DNA of 64,000 bases from assembly GCF_038396635.1 (NCBI RefSeq), contig NZ_CP121687.1, forward strand, positions 2,904,592 through 2,968,591. The letters are read 5' to 3'. This stretch comes from Defluviitalea saccharophila (GTDB lineage: Bacteria > Bacillota > Clostridia > Lachnospirales > Defluviitaleaceae). Position 1 is the first letter of the stretch. Each line of letters begins with the position of its first letter. The translations under genes and the position numbers were made by a program. Positions 1-9,061 of this stretch are shown in pieces. The notes beneath the pieces are model-generated. The model was not told the origin of the DNA, did no database searches, and worked only from the letters and a program-made list of their open reading frames with translations.

Positions 1-683
1 ATTTCTGCAGTAGTGATTGTAACTTTCTTAATATCATCAACCACTAGGGTGAAAGGCACAACAGAGTTATTAGTGTTCGTTACATCCAGCGGAATCGTTC
101 TTATCACATCTGGTTTTTTAAAGCGCTCTACCTTAACCGTAGCGGTTGGATGATCTGCTGGATTAGATGTTGTTAAAAAGATAATATTCAGAATTCCTTT
201 GATTGGGAAGAAAGATTCCCATATAAATAAAGGTTCTGTTTCCCAATCCATTGCTTGACTTATAAGGCCGGGACATGAAAAAGCAGGAGAACAGCAAGTT
301 CCTTTATTTGTTTTTGTTTTCATGATGTCCAGGCTGCAATAATCAAAAAAGACTGAGGCTGTTTGATCCGATGGAGCATTTATTACTCGAACAGTTGCTT
401 CAACAGCATTATCAACGGTAAGTGCATAGGATGCTCCTCGTCCTATATTTCTTGAAATCACTGTACCATTCGCTCGTTTAATTGAGAAGACGGCAATAGC
501 TCCTACTGGTGTTCCTGATGCATTCAACTCTAAAACAAAGCTTCCTTTGACAGGTTCTGTTGACTTCCATAGGGTTACGGTTTCATTAATGTTCACAGTG
601 GTGCCAAATCTTCCGCTGCATTTTATTGGCTCTGGGGGGCAAAATTTTTTTGTAAGTTCCGGGCTGAAGAATTGTAGCGCCAT
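1..683 (-). CDS. Long tandem Cys-domain protein, copy 1 (partial)
   Basis: This is the N-terminal third of a long paralogue, cut by the left edge of the window. It opens MALQ and reads without a stop to the edge, covering a type A domain and most of a type B domain. The first connector has a single Cys (FCPPEP), the second is TCCSPAFSC, and the tryptophan/PVKG-like signatures WKSTEPVKG and WESFFPIKG follow. The ATG at 683 is preceded by GAGGTGAAG, exactly as in the other long copies. No signal peptide is seen. The function is unknown; I infer a disulfide-linked structural protein (see the copy at 1494-3629). Confidence 0.9.
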   Translation of the reverse strand, partial: MALQFFSPELTKKFCPPEPIKCSGRFGTTVNINETVTLWKSTEPVKGSFVLELNASGTPVGAIAVFSIKRANGTVISRNIGRGASYALTVDNAVEATVRVINAPSDQTASVFFDYCSLDIMKTKTNKGTCCSPAFSCPGLISQAMDWETEPLFIWESFFPIKGILNIIFLTTSNPADHPTATVKVERFKKPDVIRTIPLDVTNTNNSVVPFTLVVDDIKKVTITTAE

Positions 684-711
684 AGTACTTCACCTCTTTA
701 TAGTGTTCTAC

Positions 712-746
712 TATCAATATATGTCGAATGAGGTCAAATTGGACAT
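712..746 (-). promoter_or_regulatory. Conserved promoter-like element of long copy 1
   Basis: On the minus strand this reads TGTCC, 17 bases, then CATATATTGATAG, about 30 bases before the start codon. The same arrangement with identical spacing occurs before all four other long genes. CATATATT is close to the -10 of mother-cell sporulation sigma factors (SigE CATACA-T, SigK CATA). Assignment to a sigma factor is inference. Confidence 0.6.
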
Positions 747-782
747 AATAATGGTGCCTGTTTGTCAACATTTCCACATTAA

Positions 783-826
783 AAAAAACACCTCCTGTTG
801 ATGATTTTCAACAGGAGGTGTTTTAT
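783..826. terminator. Bidirectional terminator after short copy 2
   Basis: A near-perfect hairpin (AACACCTCCTGTTGA, short loop, reverse complement) is flanked by A and T runs. It lies just after the stop of the short gene on the minus strand. Confidence 0.85.
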
Positions 827-837
827 ATGGGAAATAA

Positions 838-1512
838 CTAAAATGCAATCTTTTTATTTAATTGGTCTTTTATACAGTATTGAACAGACATGTCAGGTGG
901 ATCCGCCAGGTTTCTGGGTATACAGACGAGGAGTGCTTTCATATCTGATGCATGGATGACAGTGTTTTGTGTAATGGTTTTTACTAAATCGGGATTGTTA
1001 AATCGCTTGATAATTATTTTGACCGATCCTCCTGCAAAGGAAAATAGGTTGATTTCTAGGAACCCCCTCACAGGAAGGGTTGATTGCCATAAAAGAAAGT
1101 CTTCACCTACAGGGATGTTCCGATATGTTACAGGTAATTCGCATTGTAAGGATTGCGGGCAGCATTTATTCCGCAGCTTGCAGTTCAAATCTATGAGTTC
1201 CTGGGCGCAATGTCTGAATAAAATATTTGAAGGAATTTCTGAGACGAAAGCCTCGATTTTCTTGACATTATCTCCAGTAAAAGCAAAGGATTGCTCCGGC
1301 TGTAAGTTGCGAGTAACTACTTTTCCATTAAATAAATGAATTCTAATGGTTGCACTGGTCGAGTTAGTGCTGCCATCGAAAGTAAATGTTCCTTTTACCG
1401 GTACATAGCTTTCCCATATTGTGCCTCCTCTTTCTATGACAAATCCACCGCTGCATTCCAAGGGAGCAGGGCAGCATAATTTAGGATTTTTGGTTAACAC
1501 TTGGAGTGACAT
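838..1512 (-). CDS. Short two-domain Cys protein, copy 2
   Basis: A 224-residue protein made of one AB domain pair. It opens MSLQVLT with a CC-x5-C connector (LCCPAPLEC). Domain A carries WESYVPVKGTF and the motif QSFAFTGDNVKKI and ends HCAQ. A second connector (KCCPQSLQC) leads to domain B with LLWQSTLPVRG and a KRFNNPDLV motif, ending YCIKDQ. Its start lies 19 bases inside the end of the long gene upstream, so the two are probably translationally coupled. The ribosome site is AAAGGAGATG. No known family can be named with certainty; it has no signal peptide, membrane segment or catalytic motif. I infer a structural partner or cap of the long protein. Confidence 0.9.
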   Translation of the reverse strand: MSLQVLTKNPKLCCPAPLECSGGFVIERGGTIWESYVPVKGTFTFDGSTNSTSATIRIHLFNGKVVTRNLQPEQSFAFTGDNVKKIEAFVSEIPSNILFRHCAQELIDLNCKLRNKCCPQSLQCELPVTYRNIPVGEDFLLWQSTLPVRGFLEINLFSFAGGSVKIIIKRFNNPDLVKTITQNTVIHASDMKALLVCIPRNLADPPDMSVQYCIKDQLNKKIAF

Positions 1513-3629
1513 AGATTTTCATCTCCTTTCAATGGCAGTTCTTCCTGCATACATATTTCCATAACAACACGTTCTGTTCCTAATTCAGAATTCATATTTA
1601 TAAAAACATTTTTGATATGATCTACAACCAATATTCTGGAGCTATTAGTTGGAAGGGTTTCTGTAATTGTGTTTTCATTGTATCGTTCGATAATAAGTGT
1701 TGCAGGTTCAATGGCATCTTGGAGAATTTCTATCATTGCTTTTACTGGAAATCCTGCATGCCACAATAAATAATTCTGATTGCCTGGTATACCTGTGGCT
1801 TCTGTAGATAAAAACTGGCATATAAGGGGTTGAGGACAGCAAAGATTATTTTTATTTTTTTCTAAAATATTTTGTGTGCAAGATTCAATGACTACCTGAC
1901 CCCGTGCCTCTGCAATTGTACTGGAAAATCGTACACTTAATGATACGATTCCCTCAGCGGTTATCATAAACCCTTCAGATGGTCTTAGTATTCGTGTATC
2001 GATGTGTCCATCTTTATATCGAATTTTTACAGTCATATCTACTTCGGTTAGGGAGGCATTGCGTATCGAAAAATTGCCTTTGATTAGTTCAGTAGACTCC
2101 CATAAAACAATGTCCCTGTTCAAAGGTAATTCTACAGTATTTATTATGAGAAGATTAGGATCCAATTCACATTTTACTGTTTCAGGACAACAATCGATTT
2201 TTTTACTGGAATAATTTTTGCTTTCGGTATTCTTTTGGGAGATTTGCTCCTGTATGCACAGAACCAATCTAATGGCATTATCACCAGGGTCACCGTTATT
2301 CAGCTGAACAGATACTCCCTCTAGATTTGTAGTCCTTACAGTAAATATTCTTTCTCCTTCAATCGTTCTTACAATGTCTGACTTTCCAAAACGTTTGATG
2401 ATTATTTCTGCCCTTTGCTGTGGCTGGCCTTCTATTGAAAATACTATTTCTCCTTCTACGGGAATTTTAGAAATCCATATAGGAATGTTTTTACCTTGTG
2501 GATTATTAAAGGATTCTGCTCTGATTACATCACAAGGCAGGGGTTTTGGACAACAGGAAGATTTACAGGGATTTTTTCGAAGCATATCCTGTACACAATA
2601 TCGGAATTCAATGCCTCCTATTGGTGAAGGTGACGGATTTATTCTTATGGTGATATCCTTTATATCCTTTGAAGTAATTGCAAAACCTCCTCCGGGTGAT
2701 AAAGTTTTTTGTAATGTTTTATTGTTGTTAAACTGTATATTTACCGTTACCGTTCCCTCGTAAACGCTGGTAATAGAATATGTTCCTTTTACAGGTATGA
2801 CAGATTCCCATATTTTTATATCTTGTGCAGGGGCTAATGGAGCAAACTGAAAGCTGCCTTCACATTTAAGAGGTTCGTCACAGCACGAAGATATATTTTC
2901 TTCCTGATGGCATAACAGAAAATTAACGCTGGAGTTGGATGTATCTATTCCTGTAGAAGTGACAGTCACTTTATTAATGTCATCAACAGTTAATACAAAA
3001 GGGACATCAGAGCTGTCCGTATTACTCAGATTCAGGGGAATCGTTCTTACAAGATCAGGCTTTGTAAAGCGTTCTACCTCAATCGTAGCCGATGGATTAT
3101 TTACTGGATTAAATGTAGATCTGAAAATAAATTCCAAAGTACCTTTGACAGGAAAGAAAGTTTCCCATGTAAATAAAGGTTCTGCATCCCACTGCCCAAT
3201 AGTATCAGAAAAATCATCACAGGTAAGAGCAGGGGAACAGCATTTTTCTTCTGATGCTTCTGATATTATGGTCTCCTGGCTGCAATACATGAAAAATATT
3301 AAGGCAGTTTGATCCGGTGGACCATTTGTTACCTGAACGGTTATTTGGGTTGCTTTATCGGTTGTCAGAGCATAGGCTGTTCCCCGTGGAATATTTCTTG
3401 AAATGATGGTTCCATTAGACTCTTTAATTTCGAAGATTGCAACAGCACCTACAGGGGTTCCGCCTGCATTCACTCTTAAATAAAAGGTTCCTTTGATAGG
3501 TTCTGCTGACTTCCACAGGGTTACGGTTTCATTCAAATTTACACTTGCAGTAAATTCTCCGTTACATCTCGTTGGTTCTGGAGGGCAAGATTTTTTTGTA
3601 AGATCCGGTGTTAGTAATTGCAGCGCCAT
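1494..3629 (-). CDS. Long six-domain Cys protein, copy 2
   Basis: A 711-residue protein with six tandem domains of 105-120 residues. Connector cysteines lie at 15/22 (single first Cys), 130/131/137, 249/250/256, 359/360/366, 480/481/487 and 597/598/604; each domain closes with a Cys before Gln near 116, 240, 345, 458, 584 and 693. Domains 1, 3 and 5 (type A) share a G-T-I-x-S/T-R...G-x-x-F/Y-A-I/L-T pattern. Domains 2, 4 and 6 (type B) share a V/I-x-R-F/Y-x-K-x-x-V/I pattern. Each domain has a W-x-S/T-x-x-P-V/I-K/E-G strand. There is no signal peptide. The four-Cys pattern and predicted beta content resemble Bacillus Ena endospore-appendage subunits (DUF3992), whose N-terminal CC arm makes inter-subunit disulfides; this link is inference. 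Confidence 0.92.
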   Translation of the reverse strand: MALQLLTPDLTKKSCPPEPTRCNGEFTASVNLNETVTLWKSAEPIKGTFYLRVNAGGTPVGAVAIFEIKESNGTIISRNIPRGTAYALTTDKATQITVQVTNGPPDQTALIFFMYCSQETIISEASEEKCCSPALTCDDFSDTIGQWDAEPLFTWETFFPVKGTLEFIFRSTFNPVNNPSATIEVERFTKPDLVRTIPLNLSNTDSSDVPFVLTVDDINKVTVTSTGIDTSNSSVNFLLCHQEENISSCCDEPLKCEGSFQFAPLAPAQDIKIWESVIPVKGTYSITSVYEGTVTVNIQFNNNKTLQKTLSPGGGFAITSKDIKDITIRINPSPSPIGGIEFRYCVQDMLRKNPCKSSCCPKPLPCDVIRAESFNNPQGKNIPIWISKIPVEGEIVFSIEGQPQQRAEIIIKRFGKSDIVRTIEGERIFTVRTTNLEGVSVQLNNGDPGDNAIRLVLCIQEQISQKNTESKNYSSKKIDCCPETVKCELDPNLLIINTVELPLNRDIVLWESTELIKGNFSIRNASLTEVDMTVKIRYKDGHIDTRILRPSEGFMITAEGIVSLSVRFSSTIAEARGQVVIESCTQNILEKNKNNLCCPQPLICQFLSTEATGIPGNQNYLLWHAGFPVKAMIEILQDAIEPATLIIERYNENTITETLPTNSSRILVVDHIKNVFINMNSELGTERVVMEICMQEELPLKGDENLCHSKC

Positions 3630-3657
3630 AGAATTTCACCTCTTTTTATTGATCTAA

Positions 3658-3691
3658 TATCAATATATGTCGACAAAAAGTGTAATGGTAC
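3658..3691 (-). promoter_or_regulatory. Conserved promoter-like element of long copy 2
   Basis: On the minus strand GTACC, 17 bases, then CATATATTGATA. This is the most divergent of the five elements in its upstream half, but spacing and the CATATATT core are unchanged. Confidence 0.6.
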
Positions 3692-3736
3692 ATGTACATA
3701 TTCTACATTTGAATATAGCCATGTTTTGGTTGACGT

Positions 3737-3769
3737 AAAAATCCACCAACAAAAAAGTTGGTGGATTTC
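3737..3769. terminator. Bidirectional terminator after short copy 3
   Basis: A perfect 12-bp stem (AAATCCACCAAC and its complement) around an AAAAAA loop, touching the stop codon of the short gene. Confidence 0.8.
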
Positions 3770-4436
3770 ATTGACTTACATCATCTCTTAAACAAAAATC
3801 AACAGATAATACGGGGGGTTCTTCCAGAGTTGGCATATTAACCAGCAGTGATTGCATACCAGATGAGCGAATGACAGAGGGGCGAGAAATTGTTTCTATC
3901 AAGGCTGGTTGATTAAATCGCTTGATAATTACTTTAAATTCAAATTCCTCTGTAGGCATAAGTGATAGAGGATCAATTCTAAAGCTTCCAGTCATAGGAA
4001 TCGTTGATTGCCACAGAAGATAGTTTTTATTCATTGGGATATTTCTATATACTGTCTGAAATTCACATTGTAAGGATTCAGGACAACATTGATTAGGTCG
4101 TTTACAATCTACCTCTGTAAGCGTTTGAATACAATACTCAAAGAAAAGGTTTGCGGGAGCGTTCGAGACGAAAGCCTGAATTTTTCTAATATTATCTCCA
4201 GTAAACACAAAGGATTGCCCCGGCTCTAAATTTCGAGAGACAGTTTTCCCGTCAAATAGGTAAATTTTAATTGTTACAGGAGATTGGGTAGTATAGCTAT
4301 AAAAGTTAAATGTTCCTTTTATCGGTACATAACTTTCCCATACTGTGCCGCTCTCTTTTATAAAAAAATTGTCCACACACTCTAAGGGAGTGGGGCAGCA
4401 TGATTTCGTACTTCGCATTAATACTTGCAGCGACAT
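3768..4436 (-). CDS. Short two-domain Cys protein, copy 3
   Basis: A 222-residue AB protein parallel to the short gene at 838. Connectors are SCCPTPLEC and QCCPESLQC. Domain A has WESYVPIKGTF and GQSFVFTGDNIRKI and ends EYCIQ; domain B has LLWQSTIPMTG and KRFNQPALIET and ends DFCLRDD. It overlaps the end of the long gene by 19 bases and shares its AAGGAGATG ribosome site. It remains intact although the long gene upstream carries a stop codon, so it could still be made if the mRNA is transcribed through. Confidence 0.9.
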   Translation of the reverse strand: MSLQVLMRSTKSCCPTPLECVDNFFIKESGTVWESYVPIKGTFNFYSYTTQSPVTIKIYLFDGKTVSRNLEPGQSFVFTGDNIRKIQAFVSNAPANLFFEYCIQTLTEVDCKRPNQCCPESLQCEFQTVYRNIPMNKNYLLWQSTIPMTGSFRIDPLSLMPTEEFEFKVIIKRFNQPALIETISRPSVIRSSGMQSLLVNMPTLEEPPVLSVDFCLRDDVSQ

Positions 4437-6520
4437 AGATTTTCATCTCCTTTCAACGGCAATTGTTCTCGCATACATACTTCCATAAGAACAGATACTG
4501 GCGAGGATTCAGAGTTCACTTTTACAAATACATCTTTGATTTGATCTGCAATCAATGTTTTGACAGCAGAAGCACGAATGGTCTCGGTGATGGTGCTTTT
4601 GCCGTATCGTTCTATAATAATTGTTGCAGATTCTCCGTCAGATAAATCAAATTTCATTTTTGACTCTACAGGAAATCCTGAATGCCACAATAAATATTTC
4701 TGATTGTTTCTTATGTTATTGGTTTCTATAGATAAATCCTGGCATATAAGCGGCGTGGGGCAACATTTATCATTTTTATTTTCTTCTGAAATATTTTGTG
4801 TACAAGATGCAAAGATTACTTCACCTTTTGCTTCTGGATTTTCACTGGAGAATTGTACACTCACTGATATAATTCCTTCGTCGGTTATCATAAATCCTTT
4901 CCTGGATTTTAAGGTCCGTGTGGCGAAATATCTATTTTTGTACTGAATTTTTACCGTCATTTCTACACCGTCTTGAGAATCGTGGATTATTGAAAATGTA
5001 CCTTTTACTGCTTCAGTTGATTCCCATAAGACGATATTTTGATTTAAAGGATATTTTATATTAGCGATAAAAGTAAAAAGATCATCGATTTCACATTATA
5101 TTGGTTCAGGACAACAAAAGGGTTTTTCGCTTTGGGATATTTTCTCCTGTATGCAGAGATTTGTTTCTACTGTATTATTATTAGGGTTGCCGTTATCCAG
5201 CCTGAAAAATACTCCCTCCATATCCGTTGTTCTTATTGCAAATATATTTTCTCCTTCAACAATTTTTATAATGTCTGGTTTATTGAAACGTTTGATGATT
5301 AATTTTGTCTTTTGCTGTGGTTGGCCTTCTATAGAGAATAGTATTTCTCCGTCTACGGGAGTTTTAGAAATCCATAAAGGGATTGTTTGGCCCTGAGGAT
5401 TATCGAACGTTTGACATACAATATTACATTGCAAAGGTTTGGTACAGCACAACGACTGACATACTTTTTCCGGATCCATATCCTGTATGCAGTATCGAAA
5501 TAGCATGAATCCTAATGTAGAGGAAGGGTTTACTTTTATAGTGATCTCTTTAACATCTTCTGCAGTAATTGCAAAGCCTCCTCCCGGTACTAAGGTTTTT
5601 TCTAATGTTTTTTGATTATTAAAGTGTATATTTAGGATTAATGTCCCATTGAAACCGTTGACTATGGAATATGTTCCTTTTACAGGAATAACAGATTCCC
5701 ATATTTTTATGTCTGGGGTGGGGGTTGATAGAGGGAAAAAGTAAAAGGAATCTTCACATTTAAAGGGCTCGTGGCAACATAAGGCATTGCTTTCTTCCTG
5801 ATAGCATAATTTTGTATTAACCCATGACTCATTTGGATCTATTCCTGAAGAAGTGATTGTCACTTTTCTGATATCATCAGCAGTCAGTACGAAAGGGATC
5901 TCAGAATAATTACCTGTATTATTTATACTCAGAGGAATGCTTCTTATAATAGTAGATTTATTAAAACGAGCTACTTTAATTGTAGCAGATGGGTTATCTG
6001 TCGGATCAAATATAGATGTGAAGTAAAAAAATAGGGTTCCTTTGACAGGAAAGAAGGTTTCCCATGTAAATAAAGGTTCTGTTGTCCATTGAAATATTGG
6101 TAAAAGAAATTCGTCACATTCAAGTGGAGGAGAACAGCAATTTCCTGCTTTTGCTTTTATGATGTTTTGATCACAATAAGCAAATACAACTAAGGCAAAC
6201 TGATCCGGTGGTCCGTTTTTTGCTTGAACAGTTGCTTCAACGGCTTGATCTACTGTGAGGGCATAGGCAGTTCCTCGCTTAATAATTCTTGAGATAATTG
6301 TTCCATCACCTTGTTTAATATTAAAGATTACAAATGCACCTTCAGGCGTTATTTCTGCATTTAAGTTCAAATAAAAGGTTCCTTTGGCAGGTTCTGTTGA
6401 TTTCCATAAGGTTTCTGTTTTATTAAAGCTAACAATTCTAACAAGATCTCCGCTGCATCTCGTTGGTTTTGGAGAGCAAAATTTTTTTGTAAGCTCTGAT
6501 GTTGGAAACTGTAACGCCAT
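4418..6520 (-). pseudogene. Long six-domain Cys protein, copy 3, with in-frame stop
   Basis: One continuous reading frame of 701 codons in which a single TAA (5096-5098) replaces the Lys codon of the fifth connector, turning PEP-V-K-C-E into PEP-I-stop-C-E. The upstream part (5096-6520) codes 474 residues with four full domains; the downstream part stays open in the same frame for domains 5 and 6 (residues about 476-700) to the overlap with the short gene. There is no frameshift. It could be a recent nonsense mutation, a sequencing error or a readthrough stop. An internal ATG at 4960 could give a short C-terminal product but has no good ribosome site. Confidence 0.85.
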
Positions 6521-6554
6521 AGGATTTCACCTCTTTACTTACTATTATTCTTAT

Positions 6555-6588
6555 TATCAATATATGTCGAATAGCATCTAGTTGGACG
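6555..6588 (-). promoter_or_regulatory. Conserved promoter-like element of long copy 3
   Basis: On the minus strand CGTCC, 17 bases, then CATATATTGATA. The spacing matches the other four long genes. Confidence 0.6.
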
Positions 6589-6721
6589 TAGTAACTTCCC
6601 AATTTATCTTTACAGGTTGTTATTATATTTGAAAAATTCCCCAAAAGCTTGATAATTCTTTTCTTTTATGAGGATATCCGCTTCCTTATTAATAATGGTA
6701 AAGAGATTTGGAAAATTATTG

Positions 6722-6751
6722 TTGAATCCTCACTGTAAGTTATTGTATAAT
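6722..6751 (+). promoter_or_regulatory. Vegetative-type promoter of the DUF898-like gene
   Basis: TTGAAT and TATAAT separated by 18 bases, about 30 bases before the start codon. Confidence 0.6.
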
Positions 6752-6779
6752 GGAATAAAAATGCGAAAGGTGGGGTAAT

Positions 6780-7124
6780 ATGTCAGAAATAGCAATGAAT
6801 ACAGGAGTGAATATTAATCAAGGAGAATCCTATTTTGATGGGGGCTTATTATCTCTTATAGGATGGTCTTTATTAGGATGGCTTTTAACAGTCTTTACTC
6901 TTGGTATTGCGTATCCTTGGGCATTATGTATGGTTTATGGATGGAAGATCAATCATACGGTGATAGAGGGTAGAAGATTAAAATTCAATGGAACTGGCAT
7001 TGGATTATTTGGCAACTGGATTAAATGGTTGCTCCTTTGTATTATAACATTAGGCATTTATGGTTTTTGGCTCGGTATTGCATTAGAAAAATGGAAAGTA
7101 AAACATACTACATTTGCAGATTAA
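6780..7124 (+). CDS. DUF898-like small membrane protein
   Basis: A 114-residue protein with two strongly hydrophobic segments (about residues 25-53 and 75-98). Each is followed by a short basic stretch containing W-K-(I/V)-x-H-T, so the protein looks like an internal duplication, as is usual for the DUF898 (YjgN-like) membrane family. The function of that family is not established. It has its own promoter and an AAAGGTGGGG ribosome site, and stands alone between the minus-strand repeat-protein cluster and the dioxygenase gene. Confidence 0.7.
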   Translation: MSEIAMNTGVNINQGESYFDGGLLSLIGWSLLGWLLTVFTLGIAYPWALCMVYGWKINHTVIEGRRLKFNGTGIGLFGNWIKWLLLCIITLGIYGFWLGIALEKWKVKHTTFAD

Positions 7125-7253
7125 TAATTAGAGCCCTTGATATGTATTGAGGGTATATTTTTTTGGTTAATGGAGAATAAATACTTAGAAGAAGAAAAGT
7201 AGAATATGTTGGTAGTATATTTAAGATATATTAAGAAAGGGATATGTGATAGT

Positions 7254-8024
7254 ATGCCAAAGATGCCAGTTGTTTTCGTAGGACATGGTTCCCCGATGAA
7301 TGCCATTGAAGACAATGAGTATTCAAGAACGTGGAAAAGTATTGCAAAAAGGATACCCAAACCAGAGGTCATCCTGTCAATATCGGCCCATTGGTTTACA
7401 AAGGGCACCAAAATTATGAACGAGGAGTCCCCAAAAACGATCTACGATATGTACGGATTTCCCGACGAACTGTATAAGGTTAAATACAATCCACCGGGAT
7501 CACCGAGAATAGCTAAGATATCAAAGGAACTCATTTCAAAAGAAACGGAATATGATAATTCTTGGGGCATTGACCATGGAACATGGTCCGTATTGGTTCA
7601 TATGTATCCGGAAAGAGATATACCCGTATTTCAAATCAGTGTAGATGCATATGCTCCTCCGGAAGTCCATTATAAAATCGGCAGTGAGTTAAAAAGTTTA
7701 AGAGAACAAGGGGTTCTTATATTTGGTACAGGGAATATCGTTCACAATTTAAGGTTAGTGGATTGGCATATGGGAAGCAAAGGATTTGACTGGGCATATG
7801 AATTTGATGAGTATATTTATGAAAATATTTTCAATAGGAATTATAATAGTATTTTAAAATATAACGAAATGTGCAGTGCTGCAAAATATGCAGTACCAAC
7901 CCCGGATCATTTCTATCCTCTGTTATATGCCCTTGGAGCTTCTGATAAAGAAGACAAGGTTAGTGTATTCAATAAATCCTGTGAACTGGGAGCATTAACA
8001 ATGACAAGTTATCTTTGGGAATAA
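7254..8024 (+). CDS. DODA/LigB-type extradiol ring-cleavage dioxygenase
   Basis: A 256-residue protein of the class III extradiol dioxygenase family (4,5-DOPA dioxygenase, YgiD type). Metal-ligand motifs are visible: GHGSPMNAIE near the N-terminus, SAHWF near residue 48, and HGTWSVLVHMYP in the middle, followed by GTGNIVHNLR. Members open aromatic catechol rings using Fe(II) or Zn(II); the real substrate is unknown and the enzyme is surprising in an anaerobe. The ATG at 7254 is chosen because the family starts at this point (MPKMPVVFVGHG) and AGAAAGGG lies upstream; an ATG at 7206 would add 16 unlike residues. Confidence 0.85.
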   Translation: MPKMPVVFVGHGSPMNAIEDNEYSRTWKSIAKRIPKPEVILSISAHWFTKGTKIMNEESPKTIYDMYGFPDELYKVKYNPPGSPRIAKISKELISKETEYDNSWGIDHGTWSVLVHMYPERDIPVFQISVDAYAPPEVHYKIGSELKSLREQGVLIFGTGNIVHNLRLVDWHMGSKGFDWAYEFDEYIYENIFNRNYNSILKYNEMCSAAKYAVPTPDHFYPLLYALGASDKEDKVSVFNKSCELGALTMTSYLWE

Positions 8025-8051
8025 AACGGTATTAAAAAGAATTTAATTTTA

Positions 8052-8103
8052 AAAAAGATGCGTTGGTTAAGGCAAGCTTATTCTTAGTCTAACGCATTTT
8101 TAG
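8052..8103 (+). terminator. Terminator after the dioxygenase
   Basis: AAAAAGATGCGTT pairs with the downstream AACGCATTTTT, ending in a T run. Confidence 0.7.
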
Positions 8104-8204
8104 TAATAATTTTTTGTAATATATACCATACTTTAAGAAAATTTTTTCGTATATACGTATATAGTTATAAAATTCACCAAGATAAAGTAAAGGGGGGAAC
8201 TCGT

Positions 8205-8768
8205 TTGAAAAAAATTATTGGTGGTGTTTTACTATTTATTTGTTTATCTCAACCAGCACATATAATCAAAACTGCAGATCCAATTTCAGAACTGTTACAT
8301 ATTCATCCTTTTTATGTTCAAGTAGTGGATGATGAATTAAAGAAAAAGGATACTGCTAAGATAGAGAATAAAGATCAGCAGGTACAATCTCTGATTGAAC
8401 AATTACATAATAATACACGCCGACTTACCGAGTTATTAGAAAGTAAAAACAACGTCATCACTATGGTAAAATCTAAAATGAATGAAAAAGCAAGAACCAG
8501 GCAAAGAATGACTGAAGATCAAATACAAGTTTTTAATGAATTTATCCAGATGGTCGAAACTGAAACACCAAAGATTCAAACAGCCCTTGCACAAATTAAT
8601 GGGGCAAAAGATATGAAAGAAGTACAGCAGCAAATTATGAAGGAAGAAATGAATTATGACAAAATTATAGAAGAAATAAATGAAATCGTAGAATATCAAT
8701 CTGCTGCCATAGCCAGCTTAGATCAAGTTTTACAATTAGGGGATCATACAGTTACCCTATTAGCATAG
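8205..8768 (+). CDS. Secreted coiled-coil protein of unknown function
   Basis: A 187-residue protein starting at TTG, with AGGGGGG eight bases before it. A hydrophobic N-terminal segment (residues 4-19) looks like a signal peptide. The rest is polar and helical, with heptad-like stretches (about 50-90 and 120-170), rich in Glu, Lys and Gln, and no cysteines. I do not recognise a family. It is monocistronic, flanked by hairpins on both sides, and could be a cell-surface or secreted helical protein. Confidence 0.65.
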   Translation: MKKIIGGVLLFICLSQPAHIIKTADPISELLHIHPFYVQVVDDELKKKDTAKIENKDQQVQSLIEQLHNNTRRLTELLESKNNVITMVKSKMNEKARTRQRMTEDQIQVFNEFIQMVETETPKIQTALAQINGAKDMKEVQQQIMKEEMNYDKIIEEINEIVEYQSAAIASLDQVLQLGDHTVTLLA

Positions 8769-8805
8769 AAGGGGTTACCTATTTGCTCATTTTTCCCTTT
8801 AATAT

Positions 8806-8845
8806 GGCATCTCCTGTTAACAATATTTGATAACAGGAGATGTTT
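8806..8845 (+). terminator. Terminator after the coiled-coil protein
   Basis: CATCTCCTGTTA pairs with TAACAGGAGATG, followed by TTTTC. Confidence 0.75.
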
Positions 8846-9061
8846 TCATGAGAAGATAGTATTTTTTTATACTTTCAAGAAATAGAGATATATTTAGGCA
8901 GCAAAATTTATTTGGAAGAAAATGATTAATTATTTGAAATATATATACAGATATGATATTGTATGTTTTATACAATTGTTAAAATACACAAAAATAGAAT
9001 AATTCTAGAAGTTTTAAAATATTAGATGAGATTGGTATGATTATCGAGTAGGAGAGAATAT

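Noticed and set aside
890-1339. Open plus-strand frames opposite the Cys-domain genes (also near 2374-2763, 2935-3312, 15829-16290 and 16465-16836)
   Set aside because: They mirror the minus-strand coding repeats, recur at equivalent places in the paralogues, and lack ribosome sites. The minus-strand frames have conserved motifs and starts.
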